Positions 8,049-16,469 of a stretch of 64,000 bases of DNA are shown in pieces. The stretch's first letter is position 1; the number at the start of each line of letters is the position of its first letter. The DNA is from CATOSP01 sp965204715. GTDB taxonomy: Bacteria; Chloroflexota; Dehalococcoidia; Lucifugimonadales; UBA3495. The notes beneath the pieces were generated by a model. That model saw only the letters and a program-made list of their open reading frames with translations, had not been told where the DNA came from and searched no databases. Made by a program: the position numbers and the translations under genes. Location of the stretch: the NCBI GenBank assembly GCA_965204715.1, contig OZ242009.1:496001-560000 (forward strand), in the 5' to 3' direction.

Positions 8049-9437
8049 TTAGCCGCCAAGAATTGATGCCAAGCCCGTAACGTCTGCGACGTGCTCCAGG
8101 TCCCAGAACTGCTCCAGCGCGCCCTCTATGTGGTCCGGGGGCAGGATGTAGCGGCTGCAATAGAGGAACTTGGCGTCCAGTTCCTCCCGCTCAAGGGGCA
8201 TCTGTGGGTGACCCCGCGGGAACTCCACCCGGTGGTGAAGAACTCTCATATCCCGCCGCCCCGTTTCCGCCTCCCTGCCCCCGGTCAGGGCCACTCTGAC
8301 CTCGCTGGCCTGGGGCGCAAAGGGCGTCGAGTCCTGGAGTGGGGCGACGGCTACCCGGTCCATCAGAGCGTGGATTTCCGGCGCGGTCACCGCCGCGTCG
8401 CTGAACTGCTCGATCAGCGGATGGCCGTACAGCAGGGACGCGGCCACCAGGTAATGGAGGCTCTCCCTGGCCTCCCAGCCGTTCCGGGGGGTGGCGTTGG
8501 ACAATGCCTCCACCGCGACCGGCGACGCCTCCACCCGTACCGACTCGACCTCCGCCGCGTCGATGCGGTACTGCTGGACCAACTGGAGCACTGCGTCGAT
8601 GGAGGCATGGGCCGCGGTGTTGCAGGCGAAGGGCTTGAGCACTATGCCGGGGTCGGCGATGCTGTAGGGCGCGCCCAGGCTGGCGAAGAAGCGGTCGTGT
8701 TCATCCGATTTTGCGCCAGCGCCAGATGGAGCGAGCCCGAGGCTGTCGCGGCCGAAGTCCTCCTGGGCCAGGAGCGCCGCTGCGACGCCGTTCATGGCGG
8801 CTTGGCCGCTCCGGGCCGCCATGCCGGGGGAAATCAGTCCGCGCTGGGCGGGAGCGGGGGAGGATGCGGCCATCACCAGGGCCGAGGCAAGTTGGTCTTG
8901 CTCCAAGCCTAGCAACCGTCCCGCCGCCGCCGCCGCCGCGACGCGCCCGGCGGACCCTGCGCCCACTCCGGTCTCTCCGGCGCTGGATGTAGAGAGTTTG
9001 CACAGCAGTTCGCAGCCCAGGGCGAAGGCGTTGAGAACCTCGACGCCGGGGTAGCCGTGCATCTCCCCCAAGGCCATCACCACAGGAAAGACGATGCTGC
9101 TGGGATGAACGCCTCCGTTATATCCCGCCTCCGTCCCGGTTCCGCCTCCGTGCGGCATATCGTCGTCGAAGTCCAGGAGCCGGATCATCGTGCCGTTGGC
9201 CAGCGAGGAATAGGTAGGGGAGGAGCGGAGGCCCATGCCGATGATGGTGCACTTGCCGTTACCCCGCATTTCCTGGGAGAACCTGGTCACCGCCAGCCCG
9301 TCGGGTTGGGCGGCTCCGGCCAGGCCCACCGCCGCGGCGTTGACCATCATCTCCTTGGATGCCTCGATAACCCGGGGCGGGAGCTGGTCTAAGGAAGTCT
9401 GTTCGACCCATGCGGCCAGGCGGTGAGCGAAACCCAT
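8049..9437 (-). CDS. MmgE/PrpD family protein
   Basis: A 462-residue member of the MmgE/PrpD superfamily (2-methylcitrate dehydratase, cis-aconitate decarboxylase and relatives). Visible features are RLLDFDDDMPHGGGTGTEAGYNGGVHPSS near residues 89-117, the substrate-side Asp/His region, and KPFACNTAAHASIDAVLQL near residue 275, the conserved KxFAxxxxxH element. The substrate is unknown; the catabolic setting suggests a carboxylic acid dehydratase or decarboxylase. The ATG at 9437 is preferred over an in-frame TTG 15 bases upstream. Probably an operon with the quinone oxidoreductase. Confidence 0.85.
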   Translation of the reverse strand: MGFAHRLAAWVEQTSLDQLPPRVIEASKEMMVNAAAVGLAGAAQPDGLAVTRFSQEMRGNGKCTIIGMGLRSSPTYSSLANGTMIRLLDFDDDMPHGGGTGTEAGYNGGVHPSSIVFPVVMALGEMHGYPGVEVLNAFALGCELLCKLSTSSAGETGVGAGSAGRVAAAAAAGRLLGLEQDQLASALVMAASSPAPAQRGLISPGMAARSGQAAMNGVAAALLAQEDFGRDSLGLAPSGAGAKSDEHDRFFASLGAPYSIADPGIVLKPFACNTAAHASIDAVLQLVQQYRIDAAEVESVRVEASPVAVEALSNATPRNGWEARESLHYLVAASLLYGHPLIEQFSDAAVTAPEIHALMDRVAVAPLQDSTPFAPQASEVRVALTGGREAETGRRDMRVLHHRVEFPRGHPQMPLEREELDAKFLYCSRYILPPDHIEGALEQFWDLEHVADVTGLASILGG

Positions 9438-9478
9438 GCGTGTTCTCCACAAGCCGGAATCCTTCAGACAGACAGGGC

Positions 9479-9560
9479 GCGTGAAACTTCGGTTTCACGC
9501 ATTCCCGGCCAGCCGGGAAAGGATACTATCCGTGCATGAGTCACGCAACGCTCGTTAGCG
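9479..9560. repeat. Run of four short perfect inverted repeats
   Basis: Four small palindromes lie almost end to end: a 9-bp stem with TTCG loop at 9479-9500 (GCGTGAAAC and its complement); a 7-bp stem with CCAG loop at 9502-9519 (TTCCCGG); an 11-bp palindrome at 9521-9531 (GGATACTATCC); and a 4-bp stem at 9549-9560 (CGCT, loop CGTT, AGCG). They sit between the MmgE/PrpD start and the decayed toxin. No T-run follows on either strand, so ordinary termination is not clearly supported. A structured leader for the MmgE/PrpD mRNA or a small RNA is possible. Confidence 0.6.
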
Positions 9561-9581
9561 CCCGGGGGACAAGTCTAACAT

Positions 9582-9794
9582 TCAGTCCAGCGCAAAACTG
9601 ATCTTGAGGGCTGCGTCAACCCTGATTATCGCCTGGGCTGCCAGCGGGCTGACCCAGTCCAGGACATGCTCCTTGTGAACGGTCAGGAGCGGAGAGCAGT
9701 CTAACGTCGACCGTTCCGGCGGGCCGCTCTCGGCAGGTTCCACCAGTACATTGACCGGGTATTCCCCGATACTTCTCGTGATTGCCGCCGCTCT
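9582..9794 (-). pseudogene. Decayed MazF/PemK-type toxin, C-terminal part only
   Basis: This frame has no start codon and is bounded upstream by a stop at 9795-9797. It encodes about 70 residues, including YPVNVLVEPAESG, LDCSPLLTVHKEHVLDW and the tail AIIRVDAALKISFALD. That matches the second half of MazF/PemK mRNA interferases, which typically end with a VDEALRIxLGL-like helix after an RTVxKxRL-like strand. The N-terminal half with the catalytic Arg is missing, and no antitoxin is visible beside it. It lies in the 580-bp spacer between MmgE/PrpD and the crotonase, otherwise without a supported gene. Confidence 0.6.
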
Positions 9795-10017
9795 TTACGA
9801 CTCTCATCTGATTCCCGCATTCGCGGGGCAAATATATTGATTACATCCAGGCGACCACCGGTAAAATCCCGCGCAATATAATCTGTCATGCTATGGGTGA
9901 GCGTCCAACAGGCAACCGGCAATTGCGTTGGCTATGGCTGTAGCTTATCATTAGCAGTAATTGATTCGTTGGGTGCGAAGGTTCGCTGGAAGCACCGGTT
10001 AGAGGAGTTGAAATCGT

Positions 10018-10791
10018 ATGGAATACGAGGCCATCAAGATTGACCAGGCAGACCGGGTGGCCATCATTACCCTGAACCGCCCCGAGGTGCTGAACGCGCT
10101 GAACTTCAAGCTGGTGACCGAGCTTGACGAGGTTATCGGAGATATGGAGGGGAACGACAGCATCGGGGCCATTGTCATAACCGGGTCCGGGGAAAGGGCA
10201 TTCTCCGCCGGGGCGGACATCCACGAGAATCGGGAACTGGGCGAAGAGGAACGGGAGACCATCACGGCGCAGCGCACCGAGTACACTTGGAGACTGGCCA
10301 CGTCGTCCAAGCCCATCATCGGGGCCATCAACGGCCTTTGCTACGGCGGCGGCACGGTGATGGCCACGTCGATGGACATGCTGGTGGGATGTGAGCGCAC
10401 GAGCTTCCGTTTCCTGGCCGTGAACTACGGGCAGATGAACGCAACGTGGAGCCTGCCTACCATGGTTGGCTGGCCGCGGGCGAAGGAACTGCTCTACAGC
10501 GGCAGGGAGGTATTCGCAGAGGAGGCGTTCCGCATCGGCTTGCTGAACCACCTGGTGCCGTCGGGGGAACTGATGGACAAGGCGGTGGAGGTAGGCGCGA
10601 GCATCGCCAAGAACCGGGCCGAGGGCGTGGCAAACATCAAGCAGATGCTCCTGGAGCACACCGGCCTGTCCCTGGAAGAGCAGTACCGGAACGAGGTCGG
10701 CGCCCGGTCCGGCCGGTTCAGGGGCCTTTCCGTGGAGGAAGGGTTCAGGGACTTCCTGGACCGCAAGGGGCGCAAGCCGCGGGTGTCCTGA
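10018..10791 (+). CDS. Crotonase (enoyl-CoA hydratase/isomerase) family protein, non-canonical active site
   Basis: A 257-residue crotonase-fold protein: ITLNRPEVLNALN near the N-terminus, the oxyanion-hole stretches AFSAGADIHEN (residues 60-70) and INGLCYGGGTVMA (residues 103-115). Both catalytic glutamates of classical enoyl-CoA hydratases appear replaced: the one after GGG is Val (GGGTV), and the one in the usual PE motif aligns with Asn (FLAVNYG). It may therefore catalyse another CoA-thioester reaction, such as isomerisation, decarboxylation or hydrolysis. The ATG at 10018 is preceded by AGAGGAGTTGAAATCGT. A terminator hairpin follows. Confidence 0.85.
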   Translation: MEYEAIKIDQADRVAIITLNRPEVLNALNFKLVTELDEVIGDMEGNDSIGAIVITGSGERAFSAGADIHENRELGEEERETITAQRTEYTWRLATSSKPIIGAINGLCYGGGTVMATSMDMLVGCERTSFRFLAVNYGQMNATWSLPTMVGWPRAKELLYSGREVFAEEAFRIGLLNHLVPSGELMDKAVEVGASIAKNRAEGVANIKQMLLEHTGLSLEEQYRNEVGARSGRFRGLSVEEGFRDFLDRKGRKPRVS

Positions 10792-10831
10792 GCGATCCAC
10801 TCTCACTAACCAGAGTTAAGAGGTCTAGACT

Positions 10832-10867
10832 CCTGTCCCCGGTAGAGATGCCGGGGACAAGGCTTTT
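10832..10867 (+). terminator. Intrinsic terminator after the crotonase gene
   Basis: Perfect 9-bp stem TGTCCCCGG at 10834-10842 with its complement at 10851-10859, an 8-nt loop, then AGGCTTTT. It lies about 40 bp past the crotonase stop and before the SLC13 gene. Confidence 0.6.
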
Positions 10868-10967
10868 CGGAATTGGCCTCCACTGAAAACTCGGGTCCCA
10901 GGCGCGGCACGGGGCCGCATCACCCTCTGAGGATCCGTATCTCAAGAGAAGGACAACAGTCGCCGAT

Positions 10968-12383
10968 TTGACGGAAACCCGGTCTTCCACGTCCACTCGC
11001 CCGCTGAAACTGGCCCTGAAGGCGGTTCCTCCCCTGCTGGCCTTTGTAGCGGTGCTGTTTGCCCCAACGCCGGACGGTCTTACCCCGGAAGGGCAACGGG
11101 CGCTGGCGGTGATAGCCCTGGCGGTGGTGCTCTGGACCACCGAAGTCGTGCCAATCGCCGTCACTGGCCTGGCAAGTGTCCTGCTCCTGGTGCTGCTCGG
11201 CGCAGTCCCGAGCACTGGCGATGGGCTCTACGGGTTCGCCCAGCCGGTGACCTACTTCCTCGTCGGTATTCTGACCCTTGGTCTGGCAGTCCACCACTCC
11301 GGCCTGGCGCAGAGGATGGCCGCCCATATCATCCGCCTGGCGGGTGGCAGTCCCCGGATGCTGTACGTCCAGATGCTGGTCTCCTTTGCGGTCCTGACCT
11401 TCGCCCTGCCCTCCGCTTCCAACAGGGGCGCAATCATGGTACACGTCTACGAGGAAGTGATGAGCCGTTGGAACATTGCCAAAGATGCGCCGCTGAACAA
11501 GGCGGTCATGCTGGCAATGGGTTCCCTGAACCGGCTGGCCTCGACCGCCCTGCTTGCCGGGGGCATCACGCCGGTGGTGTCCTCATCGCTGGTCGGGGGC
11601 TTTTCCTGGACCCGCTGGTTCGTGATGATGGCCCCTCCCTTCTATCTCATGCTGGCGGTGGGGGGAGCCATCCTCTTCCTGATGTACCGGTCAGGATTTG
11701 CTACAAACCGGGAACCCGCGGGCGGAGACATTCTCCCTGGTCCCATCACTTTCCCGGAAACGAAGGCCGGGTTGATTGCGCTGGGCACGGCGCTGCTGTG
11801 GTTCACAGATTTTGCCCACGGGCTGCCGCCAGCGGTGCCGGCCCTCATCGCCATGACCGTCATCCTGATGCCGGGAATCGGGCTTCTGACGTGGCGCGAG
11901 TTTGAGCGCGACCTGGGTTGGAGCAACTTTTTCGTCATCGCAACCTCCCTGTCGCTGGCTCACGCCCTGGCCTCCAGCGGCGCAGCCAGTTGGTCCGCCG
12001 AATTGCTGGTGGGGTTGGTTGCCGGGGTGGTGGACTATCCCGTCCTGCTGCTACTGGCCCTGGGCGGGGCTTCGGCTGCCGTCCGCCTGACGATGCCGAA
12101 CATCTCCGGTTACCTGGCGTTCATGATACCGGTGGCCATGTCCACGGGGCAGTCGCTGGGCCTCAATCCACTAGTATGCGGTCTTGCTGTAGTGGTGGTG
12201 GGCGACGCCCTGGTCTACTATCCGGCCGGGGCCACCGCCAGCGTGTTCATTTATCAACGGGCCAACATAGGCGCGCCGGAAGTGTTCAGGTTAGGGGTGG
12301 TGATGACCGTGGTGGCAATAGCCGTTCTGTTGTTGGTCGCCCTGGTCTACTGGAACTGGATGGGAGAAGGGCTGACGGTATAG
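10968..12383 (+). CDS. SLC13/DASS-family sodium-coupled anion transporter
   Basis: A 471-residue polytopic membrane protein with about 11-12 hydrophobic helices, of the divalent anion:sodium symporter family (dicarboxylates, sulfate). Typical family sequence includes LAVIALAVVLWTTEVVPIAVTGL near residues 46-68, the PSASNRGAIM loop near residues 147-156 and the second-repeat SLALAHAL plus TMPNISGYLAFMIP near residue 380. It imports an organic acid or sulfate. The start is a TTG at 10968, weakly supported. The adjacent cupin gene begins 16 bp downstream, so co-transcription is likely. Confidence 0.85.
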   Translation: MTETRSSTSTRPLKLALKAVPPLLAFVAVLFAPTPDGLTPEGQRALAVIALAVVLWTTEVVPIAVTGLASVLLLVLLGAVPSTGDGLYGFAQPVTYFLVGILTLGLAVHHSGLAQRMAAHIIRLAGGSPRMLYVQMLVSFAVLTFALPSASNRGAIMVHVYEEVMSRWNIAKDAPLNKAVMLAMGSLNRLASTALLAGGITPVVSSSLVGGFSWTRWFVMMAPPFYLMLAVGGAILFLMYRSGFATNREPAGGDILPGPITFPETKAGLIALGTALLWFTDFAHGLPPAVPALIAMTVILMPGIGLLTWREFERDLGWSNFFVIATSLSLAHALASSGAASWSAELLVGLVAGVVDYPVLLLLALGGASAAVRLTMPNISGYLAFMIPVAMSTGQSLGLNPLVCGLAVVVVGDALVYYPAGATASVFIYQRANIGAPEVFRLGVVMTVVAIAVLLLVALVYWNWMGEGLTV

Positions 12384-12399
12384 TCGAAATGGAGACGGC

Positions 12400-12840
12400 A
12401 TGACGCAACAGTGCTCGCAGCAAGTACCCCCGGTGGGTCACCGGGGAGACGCGCCGGATGTATACGCGCCGGACGGGTCGGAGATTCGCCTGCTGGCAGA
12501 CGCACGGCAACAGGCGACCCGGGCCAGCCTTGTCGAGGTCAGCCTTGCTCCCGGAGGGGTGTCCCGCCCGGTGTGGCACCGGACCGTTGAGGAGATATGG
12601 TACGTGCTGCAGGGGACGGGGCGGGTTTGGCGCTGCCCGGATGGCGTGGCTGCGGACAGCGTGGCCCCGGTGGATGTGGGACCGGGGGACGCCCTGGCGA
12701 TTCCCACGGGGTGGAAGTTCCAGTTCAGCGCGGGAGAGGACGAAACACTGCGGTTCCTCTGCTACACTTCCCCGCCGTGGCCGGGTGAGGACGAGGCCCA
12801 ACCCGCCGACGCCGGCGGGTTGGGGGAGCCGACGGTGTGA
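12400..12840 (+). CDS. Cupin-domain protein
   Basis: A 146-residue cupin. VSLAPGGVSRPVWHRTVEEIWYVLQGTGRVWR spans residues 47-78 and holds the first motif (His, Glu) in its usual place. GPGDALAIPTGWKFQFSA follows near residues 93-110, although the second-motif His is not obvious. It is probably a small metal-binding beta-barrel of unknown role; similar proteins are annotated as mannose-6-phosphate-isomerase-like cupins. It starts at the ATG 16 bp after the SLC13 stop. An insertion-sequence remnant begins immediately after its stop. Confidence 0.75.
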   Translation: MTQQCSQQVPPVGHRGDAPDVYAPDGSEIRLLADARQQATRASLVEVSLAPGGVSRPVWHRTVEEIWYVLQGTGRVWRCPDGVAADSVAPVDVGPGDALAIPTGWKFQFSAGEDETLRFLCYTSPPWPGEDEAQPADAGGLGEPTV

Positions 12841-12845
12841 GGGTG

Positions 12846-13344
12846 AAACCGGCGCGGCCAGGAGACTATCTCAAATCTTCACCATCCTGCCGATGCAGGA
12901 CGCTGCTGGACCGGGAGTTACCTGCCCCAGGCATGGGAGGGGGAGCGGCAGCGGGAGGCCTGGGCTCCAGAGGGCGCGATATTCTGGACCAAGCCGCAAC
13001 TGGCACAACTGGTGTTGGGGAGGGCCTTGGCTTCGCGTGTTCCCTTCTCCCGGTTTACCTGGGACGAGGTCTACAGCAGCAATCGGAAGTTGCGGTCGTG
13101 GCTGGAGCGTCAGGAGATCCTCATGTGATGGCCGTAAAGAGCAACGGGAAGCTGTGGGCCTTGACGGACAGGGGACCGCAACAGGTGAGGTCGGACCAAC
13201 TGGCATCGCAGGTTGATGAAGCCAACTGGGTCAGATGCAGCGCCGGGAGTGGCGCCAGGGGACCCCGATCTATGATTGGGCCGGAGTGGACATACAGCGT
13301 TTCGTGGAATGTACCCAGACGGCGGTCCTTGCGGTTGCCTAGCA
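12846..13344 (+). pseudogene. Degenerate IS701-family (DDE) transposase fragment
   Basis: Three reading frames each carry part of one protein. RTLLDREL lies in one frame near 12895-12920. The next frame, ending at the stop 13126-13128, gives YLPQAWEGE, then FWTKPQLAQLVLGRALAS and FTWDEVYSSNRKLRSWLE. The first frame resumes with MAVKSNGKLWALTDRGP and SAGSGARGP, followed in another frame by PIYDWAGVDI near 13275. In that order these match the middle and C-terminal region of IS701-type transposases (DRELYLP, VTGDEVYG, VLAVKSN, LSAGxGAKGPRLYDWA), with WDEVY the catalytic-core Asp region. At least two frameshifts, no start codon and no inverted repeats seen: a dead remnant. Confidence 0.75.
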
Positions 13345-13587
13345 ACTATATGACGTCATGGGCTGCCGGAAGGAGGTAGCCCATGGGATTGTGGACCAGG
13401 GGCGGACTGCCTGGCGGCGGTCAAGGAGAATCAGGGCCGGCTGGAGGGAGGACTGCCTCCAGAAAGTCCTGCTCGGCTAAGACGCGATTGACCCTGGCTT
13501 TAACCCCCTGTGCCGCGGCGGCGACGTATGTTATCGTTACGTCCACACAGATCAGGGTTGAATCGCATCACTGAAAGGAGAACCGTA

Positions 13588-14688
13588 ATGAAGGGGCGTG
13601 TTATTGTTCTCAAAGAGTACGGAAAGCCCTTTGAAATCGAGGAGTACGACGTTCCCGACCCGGAGCCGGGCGCGGTGATACTGCGGATGACCCAGGCCGG
13701 CATCTGCGGTTCCGACCTCCACACCTGGCGAGGGGACCAGATCAACAATCCGCTGCCGCCCGGCGGAAGGCTGATGGGACATGAAGGCACCGGCGTCATC
13801 GAGCGGTTGGGTGAAGGCGTCTCCATCGACACCCTGGGTGTTCCCATCGAGGAAGGGGACCGCATCGTATACTCCGCCGTCTTCCCCTGCTACCACTGCC
13901 ACCTGTGTCTGAAGGGCGACACCAACTGGTGCGTCAACCGCGGCGGCGCAGGGGCCGGGACCTGGCCCTACTTCCGGGGCACCTATGCCGACTTCCTCTA
14001 CCTGCCTCCGCGCCATCCCCTGTTCAAGGTGCCCGACGAGCTTCCCGACGAAATTCTCGGTCCGGTGAACTGCGCAATGGGCACCGTCACCACCGGGTTG
14101 ATGCGTGCCGGAGCAAGAGAAGGCCACAACGTGGTCATTCAGGGGGCAGGCGGGCTGGGTCTGCACGCCACGGCAATGGCCAAGGACATGGGCGCCGACC
14201 GGGTAATCGTACTGGACCGGCTGGAGAACCGGCTGGAGTTGGCCGAGGAGTTCGGCGCCGACTACACCATCAACATCGAGGAGTTCAACACCGTGGAGAC
14301 CCGGGTGGGCAGGGTGAAGGAACTGACCAACGGGCGCGGCGCGGACACTGTGATGGAGCTGGTGGGCCGGGCGGAGCTGCTGGCCGAGGGCATCGACATG
14401 CTCAGCAACGGCGGGACCTTCGTTGAGATAGGCGACATCGTCCGGGGCCGGGAAGTGTCCATCGACCCCTCCAAGCTGCTGCCGGGGAAGAACATCGTCG
14501 GCTCGTTGATGTACCGTCCCGACCTGCTGCCGACGCTGCTTAACTTCCTGGTGCGCAACCAGAACAAGCTGCCCTTCCGCAAGATAGTGTCCCACAAGTT
14601 CCCGCTGGCAGACATCAATGAAGCCTTCCCCCAGGCGGAATGGAACCAGCGCCAGACCGCGGTGACCCGGGCCATGCTGGTGCCGTAG
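13588..14688 (+). CDS. Zinc-dependent alcohol dehydrogenase (MDR family)
   Basis: A 366-residue medium-chain dehydrogenase. The catalytic zinc ligands are in ICGSDLHTW near residues 39-47 and GHEGTGVIE near residues 64-72. The structural zinc loop is CYHCHLCLKGDTNWC near residues 101-115, with four Cys in the canonical spacing. The cofactor loop is QGAGGLGLHATAMAKDMGAD near residues 187-206. It resembles sorbitol/threonine-type dehydrogenases acting on a secondary alcohol with NAD(P); the substrate is unknown. GAAAGGAGAACCGTA precedes the ATG. A 13-bp inverted repeat follows in the convergent spacer. Confidence 0.9.
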   Translation: MKGRVIVLKEYGKPFEIEEYDVPDPEPGAVILRMTQAGICGSDLHTWRGDQINNPLPPGGRLMGHEGTGVIERLGEGVSIDTLGVPIEEGDRIVYSAVFPCYHCHLCLKGDTNWCVNRGGAGAGTWPYFRGTYADFLYLPPRHPLFKVPDELPDEILGPVNCAMGTVTTGLMRAGAREGHNVVIQGAGGLGLHATAMAKDMGADRVIVLDRLENRLELAEEFGADYTINIEEFNTVETRVGRVKELTNGRGADTVMELVGRAELLAEGIDMLSNGGTFVEIGDIVRGREVSIDPSKLLPGKNIVGSLMYRPDLLPTLLNFLVRNQNKLPFRKIVSHKFPLADINEAFPQAEWNQRQTAVTRAMLVP

Positions 14689-14781
14689 CGTCTGTACTCC
14701 CAGTGCGGGTCAGCGTTACACAACAAGAATGATGGATATGGCAGGGGGTGGTTTCCGAGGCAGTTAGAAGGAGGTGTCAAC

Positions 14782-14823
14782 CGGCAACGTTCCGCTTAGT
14801 CCACCTGAAACGGAACGTTGCCG
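14782..14823. terminator. Perfect 13-bp inverted repeat between convergent genes
   Basis: CGGCAACGTTCCG at 14782-14794 pairs perfectly with 14811-14823 across a 16-nt loop. It lies between the alcohol dehydrogenase stop and the stop of the opposing gene, where a bidirectional terminator is expected. There is no T-run on either side, so a protein-binding palindrome remains possible. Confidence 0.5.
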
Positions 14824-14853
14824 CTGTCATGCCGCGGTATCGTAAGCGGTATT

Positions 14854-15291
14854 CTAACTATCGGCAGACCCGGCATCTTCCTTGATGCGCACCAGGAAGC
14901 TGGCCTCACCCAGGGGCGTGCCGTCCAGCAGTATCGCTGCCGCGTGGTAACCGGGCGCTTGCACTGGGATCCGGAACAACTTGATCCATCGCTGGAAGAT
15001 AATCCCTTCCTCCCAGTTGATTAACTGGGGCGGGGGCAGGTCCAACGGCGCGCCCGGGGCCTTGATGGCCACCAGCAGGTGGTGAGGGCCAGGAGGTGCG
15101 CCGGAGATGCAGAAGGCCAATTGCAAGTCCAACTCGGCCAGCACCAGGGTGGCGTCTTCACCTATCTCCGGCGGGGGCAGGTCTATGAGGTCGATGACTC
15201 CCTTGATTATCAACTCGCCGTCGGGGCCGTCTTGAGTATCACGGCAGAAGACAGCGTATTTCAATTGAGGACTGGTGTTCTCGGTTGCCAA
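14854..15291 (-). CDS. Hypothetical protein, DUF6941-like
   Basis: A 145-residue soluble protein. LKYAVFCRDTQDG near the N-terminus, GELIIKGVIDLIDLP near residue 30 and the repeated beta-strand pattern resemble the DUF6941 group, small beta-sandwich proteins of unknown function. The reading frame runs up to 15387, but I prefer the TTG at 15291: a strong GGGAGG lies 8 bases before it, and the upstream residues are Arg/Gly-rich and look non-coding. The ATG at 15387 would add 32 residues. Confidence 0.55.
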   Translation of the reverse strand: MATENTSPQLKYAVFCRDTQDGPDGELIIKGVIDLIDLPPPEIGEDATLVLAELDLQLAFCISGAPPGPHHLLVAIKAPGAPLDLPPPQLINWEEGIIFQRWIKLFRIPVQAPGYHAAAILLDGTPLGEASFLVRIKEDAGSADS

Positions 15292-15525
15292 AGGGACGCC
15301 CTCCCTTTTGTATCCCACCGCTTGTATCCCGACCCCGCCCCGCTTCAGCCTCCGGGGATTCAGATGTATTCGACACAATTCTAGCACGGCCCACGTGCAC
15401 CGTTAACCGCGCCGCATCAGGCTATTGGCCCGTGCTGTGGCTACCCATTGCCAAGCCGGTTCAATGCTGAGAAACTAGCCGGGAAAGAGCGGGGAACCCA
15501 ATTTCAGACGACAAGGAGGACGGCC

Positions 15526-16152
15526 ATGTCTTTGAGTGCGGAGAAATTCAACCAGGGGATGACCGTGCAGGAATATATCGACCAGATCAAGGTCAACAAG
15601 CAGCCGTTCCTGGATATCTACCAGGCTCTGGAGGTCCCGGAGTCGGCCAAGGCCCTGTTTGACGGCCTGGAGCAGCCGGTCAACCTGGCCGTGTTCACCG
15701 CTGACTGGTGCGGCGACGCGGTGAGCACCACCCCGGTAATACTCCGGCTGGCGGAGAGCACGCCCCAGATATCCGTCCAGGTGTTCAACCGGGACGAGGA
15801 ACTGGACCTGACCAACAGCTTCCTGCCGGAGAACCGGGCCGGGACCGTGCCGGTGTTCGTGGTGCTGGACTCGGAGATGGGCGAGGTCGCCCGGTTCGTG
15901 GAGACGGCCAACGAACTGGTCCCGTCAATCGATGCGATGGACGACGCGATAGCCCAGGAGGTTGCCGCCGAGAGCGAGGAGAACCGGAGGGCCGCCAGCC
16001 GGGGCAAGCGCATGGCCTTCAGGGTAGCCCGCGCCCAGCAGTGGGGCGAGGTTATCCTGGACGCCTTTGGCCGGACCGTCACCGAAGGTCTGGGCATGTC
16101 TCAGTCGGAGCGCCCTGCGGTCGGCGGCACCAAGTGGCCTCCGGAGCCGTAG
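15526..16152 (+). CDS. Thioredoxin-fold protein lacking the CxxC pair
   Basis: A 208-residue protein of the thioredoxin superfamily. The redox site reads FTADWCGDAVSTTPVI near residues 59-74: the first Cys is kept (WCGD) but the usual second Cys is Ala, so it can only act as a monothiol or in a non-redox role. The downstream strand and cis-Pro motif (GTVPVFVVLD near residue 107) are intact. Similar thioredoxin family proteins read WCGDC. AAGGAGGACGGCC precedes the ATG. A small acidic protein gene follows 32 bp downstream. Confidence 0.8.
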   Translation: MSLSAEKFNQGMTVQEYIDQIKVNKQPFLDIYQALEVPESAKALFDGLEQPVNLAVFTADWCGDAVSTTPVILRLAESTPQISVQVFNRDEELDLTNSFLPENRAGTVPVFVVLDSEMGEVARFVETANELVPSIDAMDDAIAQEVAAESEENRRAASRGKRMAFRVARAQQWGEVILDAFGRTVTEGLGMSQSERPAVGGTKWPPEP

Positions 16153-16184
16153 AGGAATCCACGATTGCGCGGAGGCTATCGCAC

Positions 16185-16448
16185 ATGCCCGACGAGATCA
16201 TCAACATGGCGGACATGAACGCCATATTCCTGGTAACCGACCAAATGGGGATCCACCGGGAGTCGGTGCGCGTGGAACTGGCCAAGGAGGACCCCGGCTC
16301 CATCAGTAACGGCCCCGGTGGCATCATCGAGATCACCGTCCCGGAGACCGGGCCAATCCTGGATTTCACGGCCCGGCTCCAGTCGGAACTCGAGGCTATG
16401 GGTTACGAGTTCCAGGAGATGGACGATGATTTCGACGAGGACGAGTAG
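16185..16448 (+). CDS. Small acidic hypothetical protein
   Basis: An 87-residue protein with no family I recognise. The middle is beta-rich (IIEITVPETGPILDF near residue 46) and the C-terminus is a strongly acidic tail (MDDDFDEDE). The start ATG at 16185 has GGAGG eight bases ahead; a second ATG 21 bases on is possible. It sits behind the thioredoxin-fold gene, probably in the same transcript, and is convergent with the gene on its right. Confidence 0.6.
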   Translation: MPDEIINMADMNAIFLVTDQMGIHRESVRVELAKEDPGSISNGPGGIIEITVPETGPILDFTARLQSELEAMGYEFQEMDDDFDEDE

Positions 16449-16469
16449 TTGTAACTAAAGAAACAGTCC

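Noticed and set aside
9701..9922. Minus-strand ORF beginning MTDYIARDFTGGR upstream of the toxin fossil, considered as its antitoxin or N-terminus
   Set aside because: Its sequence does not resemble MazE or the MazF N-terminus, and it turns Arg-rich. A relation to the toxin cannot be supported.
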